Part shown: positions 49,132-57,468 of the stretch, one piece after another | Layout of the letters: each line of letters begins with the position of its first letter | How positions within the stretch are numbered: the first letter of the stretch is position 1 | NCBI GenBank assembly: GCA_036499025.1 | Contig: DASYEM010000022.1 | Location: 1-62,808 of the forward strand | DNA: 62,808 nucleotides | DNA from: Parvibaculum sp036499025 | Lineage (GTDB): Bacteria > Pseudomonadota > Alphaproteobacteria > Parvibaculales > Parvibaculaceae | Direction of reading: 5' to 3' | Notes under the pieces: generated by a model | Database searches by the model: none | What the model was told of the DNA's origin: nothing | What the model saw: only the letters and a program-made list of their open reading frames with translations | Position numbers and translations under genes: made by a program

Positions 49132-49998
49132 ATGAGCGTCCCCGCCGATAAACCGCGCAAGCTCGGCATCGCCGCTGGCGGAGGCCCCTTGCCTCTGCGT
49201 GTTGCCGATGCCGCCCGCGCGCAGGGTCGCGAGGTCTTCATCGTTGGCGTCAAGGGCGCGGCCGGACCCTCCATCGAAGCTTATCCGCATGGCTGGGTCC
49301 GCGTCGGTGCGATGGGCCGCTTTGCGAAACTCTTCAAGGACGCGGGCTGCGAAGACGTCGTCATCATCGGCCCGATGAATCGTCCGACATTGCTCGATGT
49401 CGTGCCGGATTTTCGAGGCGCTCTCCTGCTGCCGCGCTTCATCAAGCGCATGAAGACAGGCGATGATGCGCTGTTGCGTCTCGTCGTCGAATTCCTCGAA
49501 GAAAACGGCCTTCGCGTCATCGGCGCTGAAACCATACTCACCTCTCTGCTCGCCGCTGAAGCTCTGCTGACCCGTGCCGCCCCCGATGCCGCGCATGAAG
49601 CGGAGATAGACGTCGCCATCCGCGCTGCCCGCGACATTGGCGCTCGCGACATAGGGCAGGGCGCCGTCGTCCGCCGCGGCAACGTCATCGCGCTGGAGGA
49701 CATCAAGGGCACGGACGCGATGCTCGCTCGCGTTGCCGCCGAACATCCCGCCGACGCGCGAGGCCGCAGCGGTGTCCTCGTCAAACTTCCAAAGCCCACT
49801 CAGGAGCGGCGCGTCGATCTGCCGACTATCGGCACGCGCACGGTGGAACGCGCGGCGGCGGCAGGTCTGGCCGGCATTGCCGTCGAAGCCGGCGGTGCGA
49901 TCATCGCCGACGCCGATGAAGTCGCGCGTGTTGCCGACGCGCTCGGCCTCTTCGTTCTCGGCTTCCCATCCGCCCGCGTCGAAAGTTTAAAGTCATGA
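49132..49998 (+). CDS. lpxI: UDP-2,3-diacylglucosamine pyrophosphatase LpxI
   Basis: Hydrolyses UDP-2,3-diacylglucosamine to lipid X; 288 residues of the DUF1009/LpxI family, which replaces LpxH in alphaproteobacteria. Family features are LGIAAGGGPLPLRVADAA, the central domain hinge AETILTSLLA, and the C-terminal LPTIGTRTVERAAAAGLAGI with the conserved GVAVEAGGAI-like segment (here AGIAVEAGGAI). No Shine-Dalgarno is visible, so translation may depend on lpxA ten bases upstream. It overlaps lpxB by four bases. Confidence 0.93.
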   Translation: MSVPADKPRKLGIAAGGGPLPLRVADAARAQGREVFIVGVKGAAGPSIEAYPHGWVRVGAMGRFAKLFKDAGCEDVVIIGPMNRPTLLDVVPDFRGALLLPRFIKRMKTGDDALLRLVVEFLEENGLRVIGAETILTSLLAAEALLTRAAPDAAHEAEIDVAIRAARDIGARDIGQGAVVRRGNVIALEDIKGTDAMLARVAAEHPADARGRSGVLVKLPKPTQERRVDLPTIGTRTVERAAAAGLAGIAVEAGGAIIADADEVARVADALGLFVLGFPSARVESLKS

Positions 49999-51176
49999 CC
50001 GCCCGCATCCCCCATATCATGCTGGTCGCGGGCGAGCCCTCCGGCGACGCGCTGGGTGGCGAGTTGATGGAAGCCTTGTTGAGCCTCACCGGCGGTGCGG
50101 TGCGCATCACCGGCGTCGGCGGTCCGAACATGATCGGCCACGGACTCACGTCGGTCTTCCCGATGTCCGACACCTCCGTCATGGGGCCGCGCGAAGTGAT
50201 CCCGCGTCTGCCGCTGATCCTGCGCCGCGTCCGCGAAACGGCGGCCTTCGCCATTGCTGAAAAGCCGGATGTGCTGGTCATCATCGACAGTCCCGACTTC
50301 ACGCATATGGTCGCCAAGCGCGTGGCGAAACGCGCGCCCGACATCAAGATCGCAAACTATGTTTCGCCCAGCGTCTGGGCCTGGCGTCGCGGCCGCGCCC
50401 GCGCCATGGCGAAATATATCGACCGCGTGCTGGCGCTCTTGCCGTTCGAGCCGGATTTTTTTCGCGCCGAAGCGCATCTCGATTGCGTCTATGTCGGCCA
50501 CCCGGCCATCGAGCGCATTCCGCTGGCAGGCGAGGGCGCGCGTTTCCGGGAGGCGCGGGGCATCGCGCCCGACGCGCCGATTCTGTTGCTGCTCCCCGGC
50601 AGCCGCACAAACGAAGTGAAGCGCCTCGTCCAGACTTTCGGCGATACGGCTGCATTGCTCGCCGCCGAAACGCCCGGCCTCAAATTCGTCGTGCCAACCG
50701 TGCCGCATGTCAGCCATCTCGTCGAAGAGGCTGTAAAAAGCTGGGCCGTCCCCGTTGAACTCGTCGAGGGCGAAACCGAAAAGCGCGCCGCCTTCGCCGC
50801 CGCGACCGCCGCGCTCGCGGCGTCTGGCACGGTTTCGCTCGAACTCGGCCTTGCGGGCGTGCCCATGGTTGTCGCCTACAAGATCGACGCCATCGCTGCA
50901 TGGGCCGTCTCGCGCATGCTGAAGGTGCCATCCGTCGTCATCGTCAACCTGATCCTCGACAAGCCTTCGGTGCGCGAATTCTTGCAATTCGCCGCGAAAC
51001 CTCAGGCGCTCGCCGCCGCCCTGCGCCCGCTGCTCCGTGACACGCCGGAACGCGCCCGCGCGCTCACCGAGCTCCAGCAACTCCGCGACATCATGGGCGT
51101 TGGCGGCGAACGCCCGAGCCTACGCGCCGCGAGAGCCGTTCTGGAAATGCTGCCGCTGGACAATCCCAAAACATAA
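49995..51176 (+). CDS. lpxB: Lipid-A-disaccharide synthase
   Basis: Glycosyltransferase (GT19) that joins lipid X and UDP-diacylglucosamine; 393 residues. It has LVAGEPSGDALGGELM, the EVIPRLPLILRR segment, VIIDSPDFTHMVAKR, NYVSPSVWAWRRGRA and LLPGSRTNEVKRL. The last gene of the long forward run; a REP-like palindrome follows two bases after its stop. Confidence 0.96.
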   Translation: MTARIPHIMLVAGEPSGDALGGELMEALLSLTGGAVRITGVGGPNMIGHGLTSVFPMSDTSVMGPREVIPRLPLILRRVRETAAFAIAEKPDVLVIIDSPDFTHMVAKRVAKRAPDIKIANYVSPSVWAWRRGRARAMAKYIDRVLALLPFEPDFFRAEAHLDCVYVGHPAIERIPLAGEGARFREARGIAPDAPILLLLPGSRTNEVKRLVQTFGDTAALLAAETPGLKFVVPTVPHVSHLVEEAVKSWAVPVELVEGETEKRAAFAAATAALAASGTVSLELGLAGVPMVVAYKIDAIAAWAVSRMLKVPSVVIVNLILDKPSVREFLQFAAKPQALAAALRPLLRDTPERARALTELQQLRDIMGVGGERPSLRAARAVLEMLPLDNPKT

Positions 51177-51177
51177 T

Positions 51178-51262
51178 TGTCACCCCGGCCTTGTGCCGGG
51201 ATCCAGGGGCCGCTTGTTCCGCGCCAGACGTTGCTGGATCCCGGCACAAGGCCGGGACGACA
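51178..51262 (+). repeat. REP-like imperfect palindrome
   Basis: Two 29-base arms, 51178-51206 and 51234-51262, are inverted copies with two mismatches around a 27-base loop. Each arm holds GGCCTTGTGCCGGGATCC or its complement, the core of a dispersed palindrome seen between genes in many alphaproteobacteria. It lies just after lpxB and could fold in the lpxB transcript. Confidence 0.8.
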
Positions 51263-51283
51263 GCAGAGAATGCCGAAGCCGAC

Positions 51284-51315
51284 AAAAAAGAGGCGCCCAC
51301 ATGGAGCGCCTCTTT
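51284..51315 (-). terminator. Terminator between gltA and lpxB
   Basis: AAAGAGGCGC (51287-51296) pairs perfectly with GCGCCTCTTT (51306-51315) around a 9-base loop. Read on the reverse strand the stem is followed by TTTTTT, making it a strong gltA terminator; forward it ends CTTTC and may also stop lpxB transcripts. Confidence 0.85.
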
Positions 51316-51342
51316 CAATCCCAACCGTGAAACCCGGAAGAC

Positions 51343-52659
51343 TTACTTCCGCTTCTCCACCGGCACGTAGTCGCGCCGCGGTGCGCCCGTATAAAGCTGG
51401 CGCGGACGGCCGATGCGCTGGTCCGGGTCTTCGATCATCTCGTTCCACTGCGCGACCCAGCCCACAGTGCGGGCGAGCGCGAAGAGAACCGTGAACATCG
51501 TCGTGGGGAAGCCCATCGCCTTCAGCGTGATGCCCGAATAGAAATCGATATTCGGATAAAGCTTCTTCTCGATGAAGTAGCTGTCGTTGAGCGCGATCTT
51601 CTCAAGCTCCATTGCAACGTCGAGCAGCGGATCGTCTTTGATGCCGAGAACCTTCAGCACTTCATGGCAGGTCTGCTGCATCACGCGGGCGCGCGGATCG
51701 TAGTTCTTGTAGACGCGATGTCCGAAACCCATCAGGCGGAACGGATCGTTCTTGTCCTTCGCCTTGGCAATGTATTCGGGAATACGGTCGACGGTGCCGA
51801 TCTCGGCAAGCATCTCAAGCGCCGCCTCGTTCGCGCCGCCATGCGCAGGACCCCAGAGACAGGCGATGCCCGCCGCGATGCAGGCGAACGGATTGGCGCC
51901 CGACGAACCGGCAAGACGCACGGTCGAGGTCGAAGCGTTCTGTTCGTGATCGGCATGGAGAATGAAGATGCGGTCCATCGCGCGGGCGAGGATCGGATCG
52001 ACCTTGTATTCCTCGGCCGGAACCGAGAAGCACATATGCAGGAAGTTTTCCGCATAGCCGAGATTGTTGCGCGGATAAACGATCGGCTGACCCGCCGAAT
52101 ATTTGAACGCCATCGCCGACAAGGTCGGGATCTTGGCGATCAGGCGGCGGCTCGCAATCATGCGCTGCACAGGATCGTTGATGTCCGTGCTGTCGTGGTA
52201 GAAAGCCGACAGCGCGCCGACCATGCCGCACATGATGGCCATCGGATGCGCGTCCCGGCGGAAGCCGCGCAGGAAGAACTGCATCTGCTCATGAACCATC
52301 GTGTGGTTCGTGATCGCGCGGTCGAATTCCTTGAACTCGTCCGCCGTCGGCAGATCGCCGTTCAGCAGCAGATAGCAGGTCTCGAGGAAGTTGCCGCGCT
52401 CGGCCACCTGTTCGATGGGATAGCCGCGATAAAGCAGCACGCCTTCGTCGCCATCGATATAGGTGATCTTCGACTCGCAGCTCGCCGTCGAGGTAAAGCC
52501 CGGGTCGTAGGTGAAGCGGCCGGTCTGGCCATAGAGCTTCGAAACGTCGATGACGTCCGGTCCAATCGAGCCGCCATAGACGGGCAGGTCGTAATTCTTG
52601 TCGCCGACCGTAAGCTTCGAGGTGCCCTTGGCGCCTCCCTGGGTTCCAACTTTCGTCAT
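51343..52659 (-). CDS. gltA: Citrate synthase
   Basis: Condenses acetyl-CoA and oxaloacetate at TCA cycle entry; 438 residues, the hexameric Gram-negative (type II) form. Active-site histidines lie in GPAHGGANEAALEML and FGHRVYKNYDPRA, with FALARTVGWVAQWNEM near the C-terminus. The N-terminal domain typical of NADH-sensitive enzymes is present. ATG 52659 follows AGAGGA at good spacing; a second ATG at 52677 would add six residues. Confidence 0.97.
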   Translation of the reverse strand: MTKVGTQGGAKGTSKLTVGDKNYDLPVYGGSIGPDVIDVSKLYGQTGRFTYDPGFTSTASCESKITYIDGDEGVLLYRGYPIEQVAERGNFLETCYLLLNGDLPTADEFKEFDRAITNHTMVHEQMQFFLRGFRRDAHPMAIMCGMVGALSAFYHDSTDINDPVQRMIASRRLIAKIPTLSAMAFKYSAGQPIVYPRNNLGYAENFLHMCFSVPAEEYKVDPILARAMDRIFILHADHEQNASTSTVRLAGSSGANPFACIAAGIACLWGPAHGGANEAALEMLAEIGTVDRIPEYIAKAKDKNDPFRLMGFGHRVYKNYDPRARVMQQTCHEVLKVLGIKDDPLLDVAMELEKIALNDSYFIEKKLYPNIDFYSGITLKAMGFPTTMFTVLFALARTVGWVAQWNEMIEDPDQRIGRPRQLYTGAPRRDYVPVEKRK

Positions 52660-52726
52660 GCCTGCCTGTCCTCTCATCTATTGTCCGCCGGAAATGTCCC
52701 TTCTTCCGGCGTCTTCATTGATAAAC

Positions 52727-52754
52727 ACTATAGTCCTTGTCGCAGGTATGTCGC
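52727..52754 (-). promoter_or_regulatory. Candidate gltA promoter
   Basis: On the reverse strand GCGACA (52754-52749) and TATAGT (52732-52727) are 16 bases apart, in the 112-base gap between gltX and gltA. The leader includes an inverted repeat with arms CCGGAA and TTCCGG (52688-52709). Confidence 0.45.
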
Positions 52755-52771
52755 TGCACGCCTGCGTGATC

Positions 52772-54184
52772 TCATGCCGTCTGATCCTTGATGCGCCCGA
52801 GCGATTCCTCACGCCCCAGTGTCGCCAGCACGTCGAAGATCGGCGGCGACACGGCGCTGCCCGTGACGGCCGCGCGCAAAGGCTGCGCAACTTTTCCGAG
52901 CTTCAGGTTCTCGGCTTCGGCGAAGGCCCGAACTTCCGCCTCAATGGATGCCGCGATCCAGTCGTTGCGGCCTTCGAGCTGCGGCAACAATCGCCCAAGC
53001 AGCGCGCGCGCATCCGGGTCGAGCAGTTTGTTGGCCGTCTCGTCGAGTTTCAGAGGTCGCTGCGCGCGCAGGAATTCCGCGCCCTTGGCAATGTCGAGCA
53101 GCGTCTTTGCCCGCTCCTTGATGCCGGGCATGGCGGCGATGAGCTTGGCGCGAAAATCGGCGTCCACGCTCCAGCCATGCAGACGCGTCATCAACGCGAT
53201 GGTCTCGTCGGCGAGCCGCGTGTCGTCGGTCTCGCGGATATAGTGTCCGTTCAGGCTTTCGAGCTTGGCGAAATCGAAGCGCGAAGGCGAGCGGCCGATA
53301 TGCTCAAGATCGAACCAGGCAATCGCTTGGTCGGTTGAGAAAATTTCCTCGTCGCCATGGCTCCAGCCGAGCCGCGCCAGATAGTTGCGCATCGCCTCCG
53401 GCAGGTAGCCCATGTCGCGATAGGCGTCGACGCCGAGCGCGCCGTGGCGCTTGGAAAGCTTCGCCCCGTCCGCGCCGTGAATGAGCGGAATATGCGCGAA
53501 CTCGGGCACGTCCCATCCCATCGCCTTGTAGATCTGGCTCTGTCGTCCGGCATTGGTCAGATGATCGTCGCCGCGAATGATGTGAGTGACGCCCATGTCA
53601 TGATCGTCAACGACGACCGACAGGTTATAGGTCGGCGTTCCGTCGCTGCGAACGATGATGAGATCGTCGAGTTGCTCATTGGCAAAACGCACGTCGCCCA
53701 TCACATGGTCGCGCACGATCGTCTCGCCCTCATTGGGCGACTTGAAGCGGATCACGGGTTTGACGCCGGGCGGCGCATCGGAGGTCGGCCGGTCGCGCCA
53801 GCGTCCGTCATATTTCATCGGCCCGCCCTCGGCCTTCGCCTTGGCGCGCATCTCTTCAAGCTCGGCCTGGCTCGCATAGCAATGATAGGCGTTGCCCGAC
53901 GCCAGAAGCTGCTCGGCCACCTCGCGGTGCCGCGCCTGACGGGCGAATTGATGCGTGACCTCGCCGTCCCATTCGAGCCCCAGCCAGCGCAATCCCTCGA
54001 AGATCGCCGCGATGGCAGGCTCGGTCGAGCGCTCGCGGTCCGTATCCTCGATGCGGAGCAGAAATGTGCCGTTGTGACGGCGCGCATAGAGCCAGCTGAA
54101 CAGCGCGGTCCGCCCGCCGCCGATATGCAGATATCCCGTAGGCGAGGGCGCGAACCGGGTGATGACCTTTTTTTCTTCCGCCAT
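52772..54184 (-). CDS. gltX: Glutamate-tRNA ligase
   Basis: Class I synthetase charging tRNA-Glu (and possibly tRNA-Gln); 470 residues. The HIGH-type motif is at PSPTGYLHIGGGRTA (His20) and the KMSKS-type motif at AKLSKRHG. The C-terminal anticodon-binding domain is complete. ATG 54184 follows GGGAG; the frame stays open for 53 codons upstream but that part is Pro/Arg-rich and not family-like. It reads toward gltA and is divergent from comEC. Confidence 0.95.
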   Translation of the reverse strand: MAEEKKVITRFAPSPTGYLHIGGGRTALFSWLYARRHNGTFLLRIEDTDRERSTEPAIAAIFEGLRWLGLEWDGEVTHQFARQARHREVAEQLLASGNAYHCYASQAELEEMRAKAKAEGGPMKYDGRWRDRPTSDAPPGVKPVIRFKSPNEGETIVRDHVMGDVRFANEQLDDLIIVRSDGTPTYNLSVVVDDHDMGVTHIIRGDDHLTNAGRQSQIYKAMGWDVPEFAHIPLIHGADGAKLSKRHGALGVDAYRDMGYLPEAMRNYLARLGWSHGDEEIFSTDQAIAWFDLEHIGRSPSRFDFAKLESLNGHYIRETDDTRLADETIALMTRLHGWSVDADFRAKLIAAMPGIKERAKTLLDIAKGAEFLRAQRPLKLDETANKLLDPDARALLGRLLPQLEGRNDWIAASIEAEVRAFAEAENLKLGKVAQPLRAAVTGSAVSPPIFDVLATLGREESLGRIKDQTA

Positions 54185-54390
54185 GATCTCCCGAGATCCG
54201 GCCCATTCAGGCCGAGCATGTGGGCCCATGCGAAAAGGCCCAAACTGATAGGCAACACGATTTTTTATTGGCAAGCTTCGATCCGAAGGCGGGCCGGTAA
54301 CCGGGGGTGCCGAGGATCGCTGCGGGGTGTTAATTTCTAGCATATTGCGGCAACGCAGCGTAACCCCGAAGGGGCGTCATCGCGCGATTT

Positions 54391-54415
54391 TGAACAGCGA
54401 TTTCGGGGCTGTTCA
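54391..54415. promoter_or_regulatory. Perfect dyad upstream of comEC
   Basis: TGAACAGC and GCTGTTCA are perfect inverted arms with a 9-base spacer, in the 259-base gltX/comEC divergent region, 28 bases before the comEC start. It may be an operator or an RNA hairpin. The GAAC...GTTC arrangement is inverted, not the direct repeat of local LexA boxes. Confidence 0.5.
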
Positions 54416-54443
54416 GCCATAAAACGGTGTTGGGGAACGCCTT

Positions 54444-56651
54444 TTGACCATCGTCACCGACGAGACAGCCTTACACCCGTTTGCCGAGGCGGACGAGGGA
54501 CCGGTGAGCCTGCCGGGGCGAGCCGTGCAATGGCTTCAAATTGCAGGTGCCTGGCTCGCCGCTTCCTTCTTCGGCGAGAGCGATCGCTGGTTTCTCTGGT
54601 CGCCGGTGCTGCTCGGTTTCGGCATCGCCCTCTATTTCGGCCTCTCTTTCGAGCCGCCGCTCTGGGCGGCGCTCCTCGTCCTTGCGGGTTCCGGTGCGGC
54701 GCTTTTCCTGCTGCGCCATCAAGGTCCTTCCGCCGTTCTCGCCGCCGCGATCTTCTGTATCGCCATCGGCTTTGCCGCCGCCGCTCTTCGCGCCTGGAGC
54801 GTCGATGCGCCGGTTCTCGAAAAAGCCTGGACCGGCGAGCTGACCGGTCGCCTTGTCGAAACGGAGCTGACGCAGAAGGGCGCTCTCTCCGCGCTCATCG
54901 CGCCATTGACCATGCAGGGTTTGAATAAGGGCGCGATGCCTGCCCGCGTCCGCCTTTCGATCCGCATGGCGGGCGTTGCCGTCGCGCCGGGTGAAACACT
55001 CCGCATGCGCGGTCGTCTCCTGCCGCCGCCCGAGCCCGTGGAGCCTGGCGGCTTCGATTATGCCCGGCAGGTCTGGTTCCAAAGCCTCGGTGGCGTCGGC
55101 TATGCCTTCACGCCGCCAGTCCTTGTCGCGCCCGCACCGGACGACTGGGCCACATGGCTCGCCGCCTTGCGCGCGAAAATCACGACCCGAGTGCAAACCG
55201 GCATTGGCGGTGCGGCGGGCGCGGTTTCCGCCGCCCTCATCACCGGAGAGCAACGCGCGATCCCCAAAACAGCGGTCGAGGATTTGCGCAATGCGGGCCT
55301 CTCCCACGTGCTCTCGATTTCTGGGCTCCACATGGTTCTCTTCGGCGGCTCGCTTTTCTGGTTGGTGCGCGCTGGTCTTGCGCTTGTGCCCGCGTTGGCG
55401 CTGCGGTTTCCGATCAAGAAATGGGGTGCGGCGGCGGCGCTGTTCGGCGCGACCGGTTATCTGTTGATCTCCGGCGCCGAAGTCGCAACCCAGCGCTCCT
55501 ACATCATGATTGCGCTGATGTTCGTCGCCATTCTTTTGGATCGCCCGGCGCTCAGTATGCGGAACGTCGCACTCGCCGCCATTCTGGTTCTCCTCTGGCA
55601 ACCCGAAAGCCTCCTCAGCGCGAGCTTCCACATGTCATTCGCCGCCGTCGTCGCCCTGATCGCCTTTTACGAAAGCCCGCTCATCCAGCGTTTCGGCGCC
55701 GCCGCGCGCGGCAAAAGCGACGGCTATATCTTCAGCCTCGTCCGTTTCGCCGCCAACCATGTCGTCGGCATATTGCTCACCACCACTGTCGCCGGTTTCG
55801 CCACCGGCGCTTATGCGGCTTTTCATTTCGACCGCGTCGCCATCTACGGCATGGCCGGCAATATGGGCGCCCTCCCCATCGTCAGCGTCGTCGTCATGCC
55901 TGCGGCGCTTGCTGTTCTCGTATTGATGCCTTTCGGTCTCGACGGTCCTGCGCTCTGGGCGATGGGGAAGGGCGTCGATGCGATGCTCTGGGTCGCGCAT
56001 ATCGTCTCAAGGTGGAGCGGTGCCGACCGCATGATCGCCACCGCGCCCATGGCCTCGCTCGTTCTCGTCACGCTTGGCGGATTGTGGCTCGCCCTTTGGC
56101 GTACCCATTGGCGCTGGCTGGGCGTCGCGCCGCTGATCCTGGGCTTCGCGCTCTGGGGCGCGGACCGTCGCCCGGACATCCTGATCGATCGCGACGGCGG
56201 GCTCGTCGCCGTCCGTTCAAATGACGGCATGTTGGCGCTCACCGCTGCGCGGCCAAGCTACACCGCCGAACAATGGTTGCGGCATGACGGCGATGAACGC
56301 ACGCCCGCTGAAGCCGCCAAAACAAAGTGGATGAATTGCGATGCGCTCGGCTGCGTCTGGAAAGAAGAGGGCAGGCCCGTCATTGCCTTTCCGAAAACGC
56401 TTGAAGCGCTGACGGAGGATTGCCGCAACGCCGATATTATCGTCGCGAATATGGGCTTGCCGTGGCGGATCCGAGCGAAATGCGGCGCGAGCCAGATCGT
56501 CGATTATTTCGATCTCTGGAGAAACGGCGCGGTCGCGCTCTACATCGCGCCCGACGGAACGATCACGCGCGAAACCGCGCGCGAACTGCGTGGCGACCGG
56601 CCCTGGGTTCAGCGCACAAAGAAGAAAAAAGAAATCGAGAAAGCTCAGTAG
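54444..56651 (+). CDS. comEC: ComEC/Rec2 family membrane protein
   Basis: Polytopic inner-membrane protein related to the DNA-uptake channel ComEC; 735 residues. The N-terminal helices precede an OB-like periplasmic domain (about residues 130-230), then the competence domain with SALITGEQRAIPKTA, RNAGLSHVLSISGLHM and later helices. The C-terminal 170 residues occupy the place of the metallo-beta-lactamase domain, but its HxHxDH metal motif is absent. The start is TTG 54444 with GGGGAA upstream. Its end overlaps the convergent lexA by seven bases. Whether it imports DNA here is unknown. Confidence 0.88.
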   Translation: MTIVTDETALHPFAEADEGPVSLPGRAVQWLQIAGAWLAASFFGESDRWFLWSPVLLGFGIALYFGLSFEPPLWAALLVLAGSGAALFLLRHQGPSAVLAAAIFCIAIGFAAAALRAWSVDAPVLEKAWTGELTGRLVETELTQKGALSALIAPLTMQGLNKGAMPARVRLSIRMAGVAVAPGETLRMRGRLLPPPEPVEPGGFDYARQVWFQSLGGVGYAFTPPVLVAPAPDDWATWLAALRAKITTRVQTGIGGAAGAVSAALITGEQRAIPKTAVEDLRNAGLSHVLSISGLHMVLFGGSLFWLVRAGLALVPALALRFPIKKWGAAAALFGATGYLLISGAEVATQRSYIMIALMFVAILLDRPALSMRNVALAAILVLLWQPESLLSASFHMSFAAVVALIAFYESPLIQRFGAAARGKSDGYIFSLVRFAANHVVGILLTTTVAGFATGAYAAFHFDRVAIYGMAGNMGALPIVSVVVMPAALAVLVLMPFGLDGPALWAMGKGVDAMLWVAHIVSRWSGADRMIATAPMASLVLVTLGGLWLALWRTHWRWLGVAPLILGFALWGADRRPDILIDRDGGLVAVRSNDGMLALTAARPSYTAEQWLRHDGDERTPAEAAKTKWMNCDALGCVWKEEGRPVIAFPKTLEALTEDCRNADIIVANMGLPWRIRAKCGASQIVDYFDLWRNGAVALYIAPDGTITRETARELRGDRPWVQRTKKKKEIEKAQ

Positions 56652-57352
56652 CGCCGCAGCAGCCCGACCAGCTTGCCCTGAACCTTGACGCGGTCCGGCC
56701 CGAAAATGCGCGTCTCGTAAGCCGGGTTCGCCGCTTCAAGCGCAATCGAGTCGCCCTTGCGCCGCAGCCGTTTCAGCGTCGCCTCATTGCCGTCGACCAG
56801 CGCCACCACAATGTCGCCGCTCGTCGCCGTGTCGCAACGCTGAATGAGAACCGTGTCGCCGTCGAGAATGCCGGCCTCGATCATCGAGTCGCCTTTGACC
56901 TCGAGCGCATAATGTTCGCCCGAGCCGAGCAGATTGAGCGGCACGCTGACTTGATGGCTTTCCTCTTGCAACGCCTCGATAGGCGTACCGGCGGCGATCC
57001 GGCCCATGACCGACAGCGTCATCGTATCCGGCGACTGATGCGCGGGCTGCAAATCGCGGCTCAGAGCTTTGCCGCGGCTGCCTTCAATGACGCTGGGCGA
57101 GAAGCCCTTGCGCCCGGCGGCGAGGCTCGGCGATGCCGATTCCGGCAACTTCAGAATTTCGAGCGCGCGAGCCCGATGCGCGAGGCGGCGGATGAACCCG
57201 CGTTCCTCAAGCGCCGTAATGAGCCTGTGAATGCCCGACTTGGAGCGCAAATCCAGCGCTTCCTTCATCTCGTCGAAGCTCGGGGAAACGCCGCCCTCCT
57301 TGATGCGCTCGTTGATGAACATCAGAAGTTCGTGCTGTTTCTTCGTGAGCAT
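56645..57352 (-). CDS. lexA: SOS repressor LexA
   Basis: Transcriptional repressor of the DNA-damage response, 235 residues. An N-terminal winged helix-turn-helix (LTKKQHELLMFINERIKEGG onward) is joined to an S24 peptidase domain with self-cleavage site Ala121-Gly122 in GRIAAGTP, catalytic Ser156 in KGDSMIEAG and Lys194 in NEATLKRL. Start ATG 57352 lies behind GGAAAG. Two LexA boxes upstream indicate autoregulation, and boxes at 32212-32251 point to another target in this window. Confidence 0.97.
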   Translation of the reverse strand: MLTKKQHELLMFINERIKEGGVSPSFDEMKEALDLRSKSGIHRLITALEERGFIRRLAHRARALEILKLPESASPSLAAGRKGFSPSVIEGSRGKALSRDLQPAHQSPDTMTLSVMGRIAAGTPIEALQEESHQVSVPLNLLGSGEHYALEVKGDSMIEAGILDGDTVLIQRCDTATSGDIVVALVDGNEATLKRLRRKGDSIALEAANPAYETRIFGPDRVKVQGKLVGLLRRY

Positions 57353-57372
57353 GCTTTCCGGCCCTAAATATG

Positions 57373-57412
57373 GAACAAACCATAAACCTTTCCACACGTT
57401 CTAGTTTGGTTC
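57373..57412 (-). promoter_or_regulatory. Two LexA boxes upstream of lexA
   Basis: Reading with lexA, GAACCAAACTAGAAC (57412-57398) is a perfect GAAC-N7-GAAC box and GTTTATGGTTTGTTC (57387-57373) differs from GTTC-N7-GTTC by one base. The box starts are 25 bp apart. They lie 20-60 bases before the lexA ATG, as expected for autorepression. Confidence 0.88.
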
Positions 57413-57468
57413 TCATGCGCCGTCAAGCATCCTGTGGATAATTTTTGGCCGTCCGGTCGGGCAGGCAA

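Noticed and set aside
54391..54415. comEC dyad as a LexA box
   Set aside because: The local LexA boxes are direct repeats GAAC-N7-GAAC. Here GAAC and GTTC are inverted and wrongly spaced, so it is listed only as an unexplained dyad.
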